Below are positions 56,162 to 64,000 of a DNA stretch of 64,000 bases, one piece after another. The notes beneath the pieces are model-generated. The model had not been told where the DNA came from and did not search any database. It saw only the letters and a program-made list of their open reading frames with translations. Both the position numbers and the translations under genes were made by a program. The DNA comes from Shimia biformata (GTDB taxonomy: Bacteria; Pseudomonadota; Alphaproteobacteria; Rhodobacterales; Rhodobacteraceae): positions 2,141,475 through 2,205,474 of the forward strand of contig NZ_JAFEJK010000001.1 in the NCBI RefSeq assembly GCF_016888515.1. The letters run 5' to 3'. Every line of letters starts with the position of its first letter. Within the stretch, counting starts at the first letter, position 1.

Positions 56162-56728
56162 TCAGACCTGCATGATCTCGGATTGCTTGTTTTCAAGCGC
56201 CCCGTCGACCAGCTTGATGAACTTGTCGGTCAGTTCCTGAACCTCGTCTTCCCAGATCTTCTGGTCATCCTCGGACATGCCGGCGGCCTTGGCCTTCTTG
56301 ATCTGGTCCATCCCGTCCCGGCGGACGTTACGGATCGCGACGCGGGCATGTTCGGCATATTGCGCGGCGACGCGGGCCAGTTCGGTGCGGCGTTCCTCGT
56401 TCAATTCGGGAATCGGCAGCATGACGATCGTGCCGTTGGTCTGAGGGTTGATCCCCAAGCCACTGTTCATAATGGCTTTTTCAACCGCGCTAACCAGCGA
56501 TTTGTCCCAGACGTTGACCGTCACCATGCGCGGTTCGGGCACGTTCACCGTGCCGACCTGATTGATCGGGGTCTTCTGGCCATAGGCCTCGACCATGACC
56601 GGTTCCAGCATCGTGGCCGAGGCGCGGCCCGTGCGCAGCGAGGCGAACTCGGTCTTCAGGGCCCCCATCGCGCCTTCCATGCGGCGGGTCAGGTCGTCGG
56701 TATCAATCTCGAAATCTTCGTCGGACAT
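56162..56728 (-). CDS. frr: Ribosome recycling factor
   Basis: 188 residues. Releases ribosomes from mRNA with EF-G. Recognisable stretches are [36 protein letters not shown] and [20 protein letters not shown]. Usual length. Follows pyrH by 77 bases. Confidence 0.97.
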   Translation of the reverse strand: MSDEDFEIDTDDLTRRMEGAMGALKTEFASLRTGRASATMLEPVMVEAYGQKTPINQVGTVNVPEPRMVTVNVWDKSLVSAVEKAIMNSGLGINPQTNGTIVMLPIPELNEERRTELARVAAQYAEHARVAIRNVRRDGMDQIKKAKAAGMSEDDQKIWEDEVQELTDKFIKLVDGALENKQSEIMQV

Positions 56729-56805
56729 GGTCTTTTGCTCTTGTTGGTGCGGGCCAGAACAATGTCCTGACCCGGAAGTGAAGTGTTGGTGTCACCTTAG
56801 CGGCT

Positions 56806-57549
56806 TCACTGGACCTTTGTATAGGTGCCCTCACCGGCGAGGATGCCGCGGAACCCGCCGGGTTCATCCAACGAGAACACGATGATCGGCAGGCTGTTGT
56901 CGCGGGCCAGTGCAATTGCGCTGGCATCCATCACGCCAAGGCGTTTGGCCAGCACGTCGTCATAGCTGACGTTGTCATAGCGCTCGGCGTCGTCATGTTT
57001 CGCCGGGTCCTTGTCATAGACGCCGTCAACCTTGGTGCCCTTGAAGATGGCTTCGCAGGCCATTTCATTGGCGCGCAGCGTCGCGGCGGTGTCGGTGGTG
57101 AAATAGGGGTTGCCGGTGCCGGCGGCAAAGATGCAGACCCGTTTCTTCTCAAGGTGGCGCACGGCGCGGCGGCGGATATAGGGTTCCGCCACCTCGTCCA
57201 TGCGAATGGCCGAGATCACGCGGGTAAAGACCCCCAGACCCTCAAGCGCGGACTGCATCGCCAGCGCGTTCATCACGGTTGCCAGCATGCCCATGTAATC
57301 GGCGGTTGTGCGCTCCATCCCCTGCGCGGACCCGGCCAGCCCGCGGAAGATGTTGCCGCCGCCGATGACCATGCAGATCTCGACCCCCATGTCGTGAACC
57401 GATTTCACTTCCTTGGCGATGCGCTGAACGGTGGGCGGGTGCAGGCCGAACCCCTGATCCCCCATCAGCGCCTCCCCCGAGATTTTCAGCATCACCCGTT
57501 TGTAGGTCGTGGCGGGTGTCGGGGAAGTGACGGGGGAATCATCGGCCAT
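56806..57549 (-). CDS. pyrH: UMP kinase
   Basis: 247 residues. Phosphorylates UMP to UDP. Amino acid kinase fold with [23 protein letters not shown], and [15 protein letters not shown] and ...[14 protein letters not shown]. First gene of the long minus-strand block. Divergent from miaA, which starts 144 bases away. Confidence 0.96.
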   Translation of the reverse strand: MADDSPVTSPTPATTYKRVMLKISGEALMGDQGFGLHPPTVQRIAKEVKSVHDMGVEICMVIGGGNIFRGLAGSAQGMERTTADYMGMLATVMNALAMQSALEGLGVFTRVISAIRMDEVAEPYIRRRAVRHLEKKRVCIFAAGTGNPYFTTDTAATLRANEMACEAIFKGTKVDGVYDKDPAKHDDAERYDNVSYDDVLAKRLGVMDASAIALARDNSLPIIVFSLDEPGGFRGILAGEGTYTKVQ

Positions 57550-57692
57550 GTTGCACTCCGTTTGCGCGAAGAAGTAGGATCGCGGGCAAAATGTCGGAAA
57601 ACCGGGCGGGGTTCAATGTCGGATATGCGGCAAATGCCCGGACCGGCGAAAAAGGACGCGCCGCGGCGGGCGCAGTAATGGCACGAGGGCAG

Positions 57693-58571
57693 ATGGTTTC
57701 GGTAAAAGACATAGACAGGGGGCAGCATGTGCTGATTGCCGGGCCAACCGCCAGCGGCAAATCCGCGCTGGCCCTAAAGATCGCCGGGGAACAGGGCGGC
57801 GTGATCGTCAATGCCGATGCGATCCAGGTCTATGACAATTGGCGGGTGCTGACCGCGCGGCCTTCGGCCGAGGACGAGACGCTGGCCCGGCACGCGCTTT
57901 ATGGCCACCTGCCCTTTGACGCCGACTATTCCGTCGGCCACTGGCTGCGCGAGGTTCAGGCGCTCATCGAGGGGCCGGACCGCTTGATAATCACCGGCGG
58001 CACCGGGCTTTATTTCAGCGCGCTGACCGAAGGGCTGGCCGACATCCCGCCGACCCCGCCAGAGGTGCGCGACGCGGCCAACGCGATTGTCGCCGACCGG
58101 GGGTTTCAAGCCCTGATGGACGAGATAGACGCCGAGACCCTGTCGCGGATCGACACACAGAACCCGATGCGGGTGCAGCGCGCGTGGGAGGTCATGCGCG
58201 CCACAGGCCGTCCCTTGTCACAATGGCAGGATGACACGCCGCCGCCCCTGTTGCCGCTGGCTGACACGACCCCGATCCTGTTCGACGCCCCCAAGGAGTG
58301 GCTGAACGATCGGATCGCGGGACGCTTTGCTCAGATGCTGGACATGGGCGCATTGGACGAGGCGCGGGCCAATCTGGGCCGCTGGGACCCTGCCCTGTTG
58401 TCGATGAAGGCCATCGGCGCGCCGGAACTGATCGCGCATTTGCAGGGCGAGATCACGCTGGCCGAGGCGCAGGACCGCGCCACCATCGCCACCCGCCAGT
58501 TCGCCAAGCGCCAGCGCACATGGTTCCGCGCCCGCATGAAATCGTGGCACCGGATCGACCCGTCCAAGTGA
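57693..58571 (+). CDS. miaA: tRNA dimethylallyltransferase
   Basis: 292 residues from ATG 57693 (GAGGG upstream); ATG 57678 is an alternative. P-loop [15 protein letters not shown] and the DAIQVYDNW region (DSxQ-type) are present. MiaA puts the dimethylallyl group on A37 of tRNAs reading U-starting codons. [20 protein letters not shown] and the [16 protein letters not shown]-terminus are typical. Confidence 0.95.
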   Translation: MVSVKDIDRGQHVLIAGPTASGKSALALKIAGEQGGVIVNADAIQVYDNWRVLTARPSAEDETLARHALYGHLPFDADYSVGHWLREVQALIEGPDRLIITGGTGLYFSALTEGLADIPPTPPEVRDAANAIVADRGFQALMDEIDAETLSRIDTQNPMRVQRAWEVMRATGRPLSQWQDDTPPPLLPLADTTPILFDAPKEWLNDRIAGRFAQMLDMGALDEARANLGRWDPALLSMKAIGAPELIAHLQGEITLAEAQDRATIATRQFAKRQRTWFRARMKSWHRIDPSK

Positions 58572-58634
58572 CCCCACGCTTGCCTGAACCCCCATTCGCT
58601 GCCATAGAATATGGTCATACGCGGAAGGGGTGCC

Positions 58635-59462
58635 ATGCAAGAGATACCCGATACCGGTATCCGAATCCTGACGCTTGCCCAGATGAGCATGGGCGAGCCG
58701 TGGCAGCTTGAGCTTTTGCATCGGCGCAAGGACCACGTGTTTCTCTGGATCACGCGAGGACAGGGTCGCATCCTGTTGCACGGACTGCGGCGCGGGTTCG
58801 GCGCCCATAACGCCATATTCATCCCGGCGGGCAAGCTGTTTGCGCTGGACATGAACCGCCACGTGATCGGACAGGCCATGGTGATCCCTGCCGACGGGCG
58901 GGTGCCCCTGCCAGAGCGGACCCAGCATCTCAGGCTTCAGGACGGGTTCGCCCAGTCGGAACTGACCGGGCTTCTGGACGCAGTACGGCGTGAGTTGGAC
59001 GAGGGCAAACCCCATATGGGCGAGGCGCTGACCGCCCATGCCACGCTGATCTCGATCTGGCTGCGCCGCCAGATGGAACTGGCCGAAGCGGAGCCCGCTC
59101 GCAGCGCCGCCGACCGGATCGTGCTGAAATTCTGTGACCAGCTGTCGTTGCAATATGGCTCTGACCTGACGGCGGCGGATCATGCCGATGCGCTGGGCAT
59201 CACGCCGACCCATCTGGCGCGGGTCTGCAAGGCGCGCGCGGGGCTGTCGGCGGCGGACATGATTTCGGAAGTGGTCCAGCACGAGGCGCGGCGGCTTTTG
59301 ACCCGGTCGCACCTGCCGATCAACGAGATCGCACGCGAACTTGGCTTTGGCTCGGCCGCCTATTTCACCCGCTTCAGCCAACAGCATTTCGCCCGCACCC
59401 CCAGCCAGATTCGGAAAGCGGCGAATGTCCCGTCCCCAACCGTCGCCCAGCACACCCACTAG
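58635..59462 (+). CDS. AraC-family regulator
   Basis: 275 residues from ATG 58635 (GGAAGGGG upstream). N-terminal cupin-like ligand domain (about 30-100) followed by a C-terminal double helix-turn-helix (TAADHADALGITPTHLARVCK; PINEIARELGFGSAAYFTRF). It lies after miaA and before a peptide-type transporter operon with 291 bases between; whether it controls that operon is unknown. Confidence 0.85.
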   Translation: MQEIPDTGIRILTLAQMSMGEPWQLELLHRRKDHVFLWITRGQGRILLHGLRRGFGAHNAIFIPAGKLFALDMNRHVIGQAMVIPADGRVPLPERTQHLRLQDGFAQSELTGLLDAVRRELDEGKPHMGEALTAHATLISIWLRRQMELAEAEPARSAADRIVLKFCDQLSLQYGSDLTAADHADALGITPTHLARVCKARAGLSAADMISEVVQHEARRLLTRSHLPINEIARELGFGSAAYFTRFSQQHFARTPSQIRKAANVPSPTVAQHTH

Positions 59463-59753
59463 GGCGGCCCCACGCCAACTTGTCTGTTTTCGCCATCACG
59501 ATGTCGTTTTCTGACACGGAATTGACGAAGACGAATGTTGACCCGCCCCCCGGTTATGGTGCCGAATAGAGGTGACGCGGGGACAAGACCTGAAGAGACG
59601 ACAAACCGTCCCGCCCCCGCGACCGACAGGGGAAAGATTCTGACAGCGCCACGCCACCGGCCCGCGCCTCCGATCCCTTCCCGAACCGCGCGCGACCCAT
59701 GAGGGACCACTTCCCCGCATGGAAAACCGTCGAACCGAATGACTGGGGACCAG
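59463..59753. other. 291-base region before the peptide-type ABC operon
   Basis: No gene or terminator seen. It should contain the transporter promoter. Several TTGAC-like hexamers occur (59521-59550) but no convincing -10 partner. Confidence 0.5.
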
Positions 59754-60839
59754 ATGGGACTGTTCATACTTCGGAGACTGGCGATGATGGTGGTGACGGC
59801 GTTCTGCCTGACCTTCATCGTCTTTTTCATGACAAACCTTTACCCGAACCTAGAGAAACTGGCGAAATCGCAGGGCAACTTCCGCATGTCGGACGAGGCC
59901 GTGGCCAGCTATCTCGGCGATCGGGGGTATTTGCAGCCGACACCTGTCAAATATGCCCAATGGCTGGGGCTGATGCCCGGCTATGTCACCGTGAAGGAAG
60001 ACGGGTCAAAGGTCGGCAAATGCGTGCGACCGGGGATGACGCCGGATGACGTACCCGCCTATTGCGGCATCCTTCAGGGTGACTGGGGCTTTTCCACCCA
60101 GGCCAAGGAGCCTGTGGCAAATGTTCTGGGGTCGCGGCTGGTTAATACCGGCCGTCTGATGTTCTGGGTGATGGTGGTGATGGTGCCCTCGGCGCTGATC
60201 ATCGGGGTTCTGGCAGGGATGCGCGAAGGCAGCCGCACCGACCGGACCCTGTCGACGGTCTCGATCCTGTCCACGGCGACGCCGGAATATGTCTCGGGCG
60301 TGATCTTCATCGCGCTTTTGGCCTCAACCCGATACGGGCTGGGGCCGTGGCTGAACGAGATGGGGCTGATCGAGGGTAAGGCGCTGTTCAAGGGGACCGC
60401 CAAGACCGCGATGGACAAGGCGACCCTGGAAAACTTTACCCTGCCGGTCCTGACCGTGGCGCTTTACGGCATGGGCTATATCGCGCGGATGACTCGGGCG
60501 TCGATGGCCGAGGTGATGACCGCGCAATATATCCGCACCGCCCGTCTTAAAGGCGTCAGTTTCCGCAATATCGTGGTCAAACACGCGCTCAGGAACGCGC
60601 TGATCGCGCCGTTCACGGTGATCATGCTGCAGTTTCCGTGGCTGTTGAACGGCGTCGTCATCGTCGAGGTCATGTTCTCGTATAACGGCTTTGGCTGGCA
60701 ACTGGTCAACGCCGCCGGGAACAATGACATCGAGATGCTGCTGGCGGTGTCAGTTGTCTCGGTGATGGTGGTGCTGGTGACACAGCTGATCTCGGATATC
60801 GGCTATGTCTACCTGAACCCGCGTATCCGGATTTCGTGA
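59754..60839 (+). CDS. Peptide-type ABC permease, DppB-like
   Basis: 361 residues from ATG 59754 (the five-codon longer start at 59739 is possible). Six hydrophobic spans of the DppB/OppB class. The coupling loop YIRTARLKGVSFRNIVVKHALRNA is clear. A longer than usual segment between spans 1 and 2 (about 45-130) carries two cysteines (GKCVRPG, AYCGIL). Imports peptides or related solutes; substrate unknown. Confidence 0.9.
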   Translation: MGLFILRRLAMMVVTAFCLTFIVFFMTNLYPNLEKLAKSQGNFRMSDEAVASYLGDRGYLQPTPVKYAQWLGLMPGYVTVKEDGSKVGKCVRPGMTPDDVPAYCGILQGDWGFSTQAKEPVANVLGSRLVNTGRLMFWVMVVMVPSALIIGVLAGMREGSRTDRTLSTVSILSTATPEYVSGVIFIALLASTRYGLGPWLNEMGLIEGKALFKGTAKTAMDKATLENFTLPVLTVALYGMGYIARMTRASMAEVMTAQYIRTARLKGVSFRNIVVKHALRNALIAPFTVIMLQFPWLLNGVVIVEVMFSYNGFGWQLVNAAGNNDIEMLLAVSVVSVMVVLVTQLISDIGYVYLNPRIRIS

Positions 60840-60852
60840 GGGGGAAAGAGAG

Positions 60853-62304
60853 ATGGAAAAGCTAACCTGGACCGGCTCTTTCGGCACCTACATGGACCCG
60901 ATCTTTGTCACTGTCGCCTATGTCTTCTTGGCGCTGGTGGCGGTGCAGATCGTGGCCAGTTTCATCCTTGCCCCGGTGTCGGACACGATCCACAAGGACG
61001 GCACGATCACGCGCGACCGTGGGCCGAACGCATTGATCGGGATGGCGGTGAAATACGTGCTTCTGGCGCTTGTTGCGCTGGTTGCGATCTATATCGTCGC
61101 CGGGATCGTCACCCCGGTCGAGACCACGGGCATCATCGGCGCCATTGCCGCGCAGCTGTCCCCGGTCTGGCTGGCGTTGATCGTCACCTTCCTTCTGTCG
61201 ATCGTCTACAAGCGGCGGCTGGGGCTTTATGGCAAGCTGTTTGATTCCATGATCGGCATGATCGGGTTCGGCCTTGTGATGTTCTGGGTCTATACCGCGA
61301 TCTTTGCCGGGCTTTTCGACATGATCGGCACCCATGACCCGCTGCGGCAGGTATCGGGCATGAAGAACAAGATCCCCGGCACGCCGCTGAGCGGTGCCGA
61401 GGAGGGCGATTACCTGTGGTATCTTCTGGGCGGCGACAACCTCGCGCGCGACGTCTTCAGCCGGATGATCGCGGGCAGCTGGATCGTGATGCAGATCGCG
61501 CCGCTGGCGACGCTGTTTGCCTTCATGGTCGGAATCACGCTGGGCCTGCCGGCGGGCTATTACGGCGGGCGGCTGGACACGATCCTGTCTTTCCTCGCCA
61601 ACCTGATCCTCGCCTTCCCGGTGATCCTGTTGTTCTATCTTCTGGTAACACCCGAGATCGTCGAGACCGGCATTCCCAATTACATGGCGATGGTGCTGTT
61701 CATCTTCCCGATCATCTTCCTCGCGGTCCTGTTGAACTCGCGGTTCTATACCCGACCGCGCCTGCGCACGCCGCTTTTGACGGCGGTCCTGGTGGTGGCG
61801 TTCTGGATCTACCTGTCGCTGATTTCGGCCAAGGGATCGGCGATTGCCGTCTTGCCGAGTTACCTGGACCTGTTCGACATTCCCGGCGGCATTCTGGTGG
61901 TGTTCGTGTCGGTTGTCTTCGTGAACTCGCCCACCGTGTTCCGCATCGTGCGCGGGCTGGCGATGGACATCAAGACGCGCGACTATGTCGCCGCCGCCCA
62001 GACCCGCGGCGAAGGCCCGTGGTATATCATGCTGTGGGAGATCCTGCCCAACGCGCGCGGGCCGCTGATCGTCGATTTCTGCCTGCGGATCGGATACACG
62101 ACCATCCTTCTCGGGACTCTCGGCTTCTTCGGCCTCGGCCTGCCGCCGGAAAGCCCCGACTGGGGGTCGACGATCAATGACGGGCGCAAGCTGTTGTCGG
62201 TCTATCCCCACCCCGCCCTGCCCCCCGCCTTCGCGCTGCTCTCGCTGGTTCTGGGGCTGAACCTGCTGGCGGACGGGCTGCGCGAGGAGAGCCTGAGAGA
62301 CTGA
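60853..62304 (+). CDS. Peptide-type ABC permease, DppC-like (long form)
   Basis: 483 residues, against about 300 for typical DppC. The C-terminal core carries RDYVAAAQTRGEGPWYIMLWEILPNARGP and GLGLPPESPDWGSTINDGRK. The N-terminal 170 residues add several membrane helices (VTVAYVFLALVAVQIVASFI onward). The stop overlaps the start of the small AT-rich gene (TGATG). Confidence 0.9.
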   Translation: MEKLTWTGSFGTYMDPIFVTVAYVFLALVAVQIVASFILAPVSDTIHKDGTITRDRGPNALIGMAVKYVLLALVALVAIYIVAGIVTPVETTGIIGAIAAQLSPVWLALIVTFLLSIVYKRRLGLYGKLFDSMIGMIGFGLVMFWVYTAIFAGLFDMIGTHDPLRQVSGMKNKIPGTPLSGAEEGDYLWYLLGGDNLARDVFSRMIAGSWIVMQIAPLATLFAFMVGITLGLPAGYYGGRLDTILSFLANLILAFPVILLFYLLVTPEIVETGIPNYMAMVLFIFPIIFLAVLLNSRFYTRPRLRTPLLTAVLVVAFWIYLSLISAKGSAIAVLPSYLDLFDIPGGILVVFVSVVFVNSPTVFRIVRGLAMDIKTRDYVAAAQTRGEGPWYIMLWEILPNARGPLIVDFCLRIGYTTILLGTLGFFGLGLPPESPDWGSTINDGRKLLSVYPHPALPPAFALLSLVLGLNLLADGLREESLRD

Positions 62305-62690
62305 TGTCCGACTCCGTGCAAAACCCGAACCACGCCCATCGCGTTAGCCCAAAACACGTCTTTGTTTTGGTCGCATTGCTGATCGTGCTGGTTTGGATGG
62401 GAATGGGAAACGCAAGCAAAGAAGGTCACGCAACACAGATCGTGAATTGGCGAATTCACAAAACAGTCGCGTCTTATGAGTCATCCACGAAGACTTGGAT
62501 TGTCTTCTGCGAGAGCGGCACAAACGGATGCGAAATCCGGGCGGCGCAAATCTGTGGCACACAACAAGGCCCGTCAAATCTGGAGCCGGACGAAGGCGAC
62601 TTCTTCTTCCAACTCAACGGCTATCGAAGAGTCTCCACGGTGACGGTCAATCTTGACCGGGCCATTAGGTTCGGATGCGCAGCACAATGA
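62304..62690 (+). CDS. AT-rich small membrane-anchored protein in peptide ABC operon
   Basis: 128 residues. A polar N-terminus is followed by one membrane helix (about 18-36, HVFVLVALLIVLVWMGMGN), and a soluble tail with four cysteines (FCESGTNGCEI, ICGTQQ, FGCAAQ). I recognise no domain. GC is low: 47% at 62401-62460, against far higher GC in the flanking permease. Start overlaps the permease stop; the ATPase gene follows after 50 bases with its own ribosome-binding site. Likely an insertion tolerated in the operon. Confidence 0.75.
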   Translation: MSDSVQNPNHAHRVSPKHVFVLVALLIVLVWMGMGNASKEGHATQIVNWRIHKTVASYESSTKTWIVFCESGTNGCEIRAAQICGTQQGPSNLEPDEGDFFFQLNGYRRVSTVTVNLDRAIRFGCAAQ

Positions 62691-62739
62691 TCGAATCCCG
62701 GAAGAAACCGGGACTCACCTCCAACAAGGAGACGGAAAC

Positions 62740-64000
62740 ATGAGCAAGATGGATGACTATGACGGGCCGATCCTGGAGATCGACAAGCTGTCGATTTCCT
62801 TCTTTACCCGGCTGAGGGAAATCCCCGCCGTGATGGATTTCTCGGTCAATGTGATGCCGGGTGAGGCCGTCGGGCTGGTCGGGGAATCGGGCTGTGGCAA
62901 GTCCACCGTGGCGCTGGGCGTGATGCAGGATCTTGGCAAGAACGGCCGCATCGTCGGCGGCACGATCAAGTTTAAGGGCCGCGACCTGTCGCAAATGTCG
63001 GATGCCGAACTGCGCGACATTCGCGGCAACGAGATCGCGATGATCTATCAGGAACCGATGGCCAGCCTCAATCCGGCGATGAAGATCGGCAAGCAGTTGA
63101 TGGAAGTGCCGATGATCCACGAGGGCGTGGGCGAGCAAGAGGCCTATGCACGCGCATTGGAAGTGGTGACGGATGTGCGTCTGCCCGACCCTGAGCGGAT
63201 GCTGAATTCCTTTCCGCACCAGCTGTCCGGCGGCCAGCAGCAGCGCATCGTGATCGCCATGGCGCTGATGTCGAAACCGTCCTTGTTGATATTGGACGAA
63301 CCGACCACCGCGCTGGACGTGACAGTCGAGGCCGCCGTGGTCGATCTGGTCAAGGATCTGGGCAAGAAATACGGCACTTCGATGCTGTTCATTTCCCACA
63401 ACCTTGGTCTGGTCCTTGAAACCTGTGACCGGCTTTGCGTGATGTATTCCGGCGAGGCGGTCGAGCGCGGGTCGATCGCCGATGTCTTCGACTATATGCA
63501 GCACCCCTATACGCAGGCCCTGTTCCGCTCGATCCCGCTGCCCGGTGCGGACAAGAACGCGCGGCCATTGGTGGCGATCCCGGGCAACTTCCCGCTGCCC
63601 CATGAACGGCCGCCGGGCTGCAATTTCGGGCCGCGCTGCGACTATTTCGTCGAGGGGCGCTGTGATGCGCAGGACATCCCCATGGTGCCGGTTAAGGGAT
63701 ATGAGCGCCACTCGACCCGCTGCCTGCGCCACGAGGAGATTGACTGGGACGCGCCGATCACGGTGGGTGAACAGAAGGAAAAGGCGCCCGTGGGCGAGGT
63801 TGTGCTGAAGATGGACAACCTCAAGAAATATTACGAGGTCGCGGCCAACGCGCTGTTTGGCGGCGGCAACAAGAAGGTTGTGAAGGCCAACGAAACGCTC
63901 AGTTTCGAGGCGCGGGAATCCGAGACGCTGGCCATCGTTGGTGAATCGGGTTGTGGCAAATCCACCTTCGCCAAGGTGCTGATGGGGCTTGAGACCGCAA
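62740..64000 (+). CDS. Fused peptide-type ABC ATPase (DppD-DppF-like), 3' end outside window
   Basis: Open from ATG 62740 (AAGGAGACGG upstream) to the window edge, 420 codons. The first ATPase domain has GESGCGKST near residue 48, [15 protein letters not shown] and LLILDEPTTALDV, and ends with the oligopeptide-family C-terminal motif PPGCNFGPRCDY. A second domain begins near residue 350 (LKMDNLKKYYEV) and reaches its own GESGCGKST just before the edge. Such fusions of the D and F subunits are known. No binding-protein gene is seen upstream. Confidence 0.92.
   Translation, partial: MSKMDDYDGPILEIDKLSISFFTRLREIPAVMDFSVNVMPGEAVGLVGESGCGKSTVALGVMQDLGKNGRIVGGTIKFKGRDLSQMSDAELRDIRGNEIAMIYQEPMASLNPAMKIGKQLMEVPMIHEGVGEQEAYARALEVVTDVRLPDPERMLNSFPHQLSGGQQQRIVIAMALMSKPSLLILDEPTTALDVTVEAAVVDLVKDLGKKYGTSMLFISHNLGLVLETCDRLCVMYSGEAVERGSIADVFDYMQHPYTQALFRSIPLPGADKNARPLVAIPGNFPLPHERPPGCNFGPRCDYFVEGRCDAQDIPMVPVKGYERHSTRCLRHEEIDWDAPITVGEQKEKAPVGEVVLKMDNLKKYYEVAANALFGGGNKKVVKANETLSFEARESETLAIVGESGCGKSTFAKVLMGLETA

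Noticed and set aside
60862-62211. 449-codon antisense frame opposite the DppC-like permease
   Set aside because: The product is a charged, histidine- and arginine-rich chance translation. The plus strand encodes a clear permease.

Overview
The window is about 64 kb of a GC-rich (roughly 62%) chromosome from an alphaproteobacterium, most likely a Rhodobacteraceae/Roseobacter-group member. The grounds are protein-level resemblance and gene content: an IscR-first suf operon preceded by an Iron-Rhodo-box-like and an Irr/ICE-like site, LpxI instead of LpxH, a class II DAHP synthase, a PhoR without membrane segments, and a LuxR-type regulator with no luxI nearby. Almost all of it is core housekeeping sequence. 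I see no integrase, transposase, phage gene, CRISPR array, plasmid origin or rRNA.

Layout. 1-8483: a partial alpha/beta hydrolase, then iscR and a suf iron-sulfur assembly operon with two cysteine desulfurases and three uncharacterised membrane proteins between sufB and sufS. 8535-8611: tRNA-Arg(CCG). 8721-17826: an exported protein, an AsmA-type protein, a divergent peptidoglycan pair (an M15A/MepK-like hydrolase and an L,D-transpeptidase), lpxD with a dedicated acyl carrier protein and ketoacyl synthase, and an IalB-family protein. 17995-18255 holds two candidate small RNAs on the minus strand. 18290-19843 is a HerA-like ATPase. 19915-25623 is a branched-chain amino acid ABC transporter (livM, livH, livF, livG and a binding protein) with an AT-rich exported-protein gene inserted between livF and livH.

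25789-33000: a PQQ-type sugar dehydrogenase, a small exported protein, a GlxA-type regulator, the DAHP synthase, a PAS protein, yicC-gmk and a gamma-carbonic anhydrase. 32942-40290 is the phosphate regulon phoR-pstSCAB-phoU-phoB, with three phased PHO boxes in front of pstS. 40359-43006 holds an FAD oxidoreductase, aroQ and a coupled LuxR-type regulator, followed by a strong terminator that may belong to a small RNA.

43388-57549 is a long minus-strand envelope and translation block. In the direction of transcription it reads pyrH, frr, uppS, cdsA, dxr, rseP, a 44-residue membrane ORF, bamA, skp, fabZ, lpxA, lpxI, lpxB, then rpsB-tsf at the far end. It joins isoprenoid carrier synthesis, phospholipid precursor supply, outer-membrane protein assembly and lipid A synthesis. 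On the plus strand miaA, an AraC regulator and a peptide-type ABC transporter follow. This last operon also carries a small AT-rich gene, and its fused two-domain ATPase runs off the window.

The window looks mostly conventional. The least explained parts are the candidate small RNAs near 18.1 kb and 43.2 kb, the two AT-rich genes embedded in ABC transporter operons, the extra membrane genes of the suf operon, the tiny ORF between rseP and bamA, and the lpxD-ACP-synthase trio.
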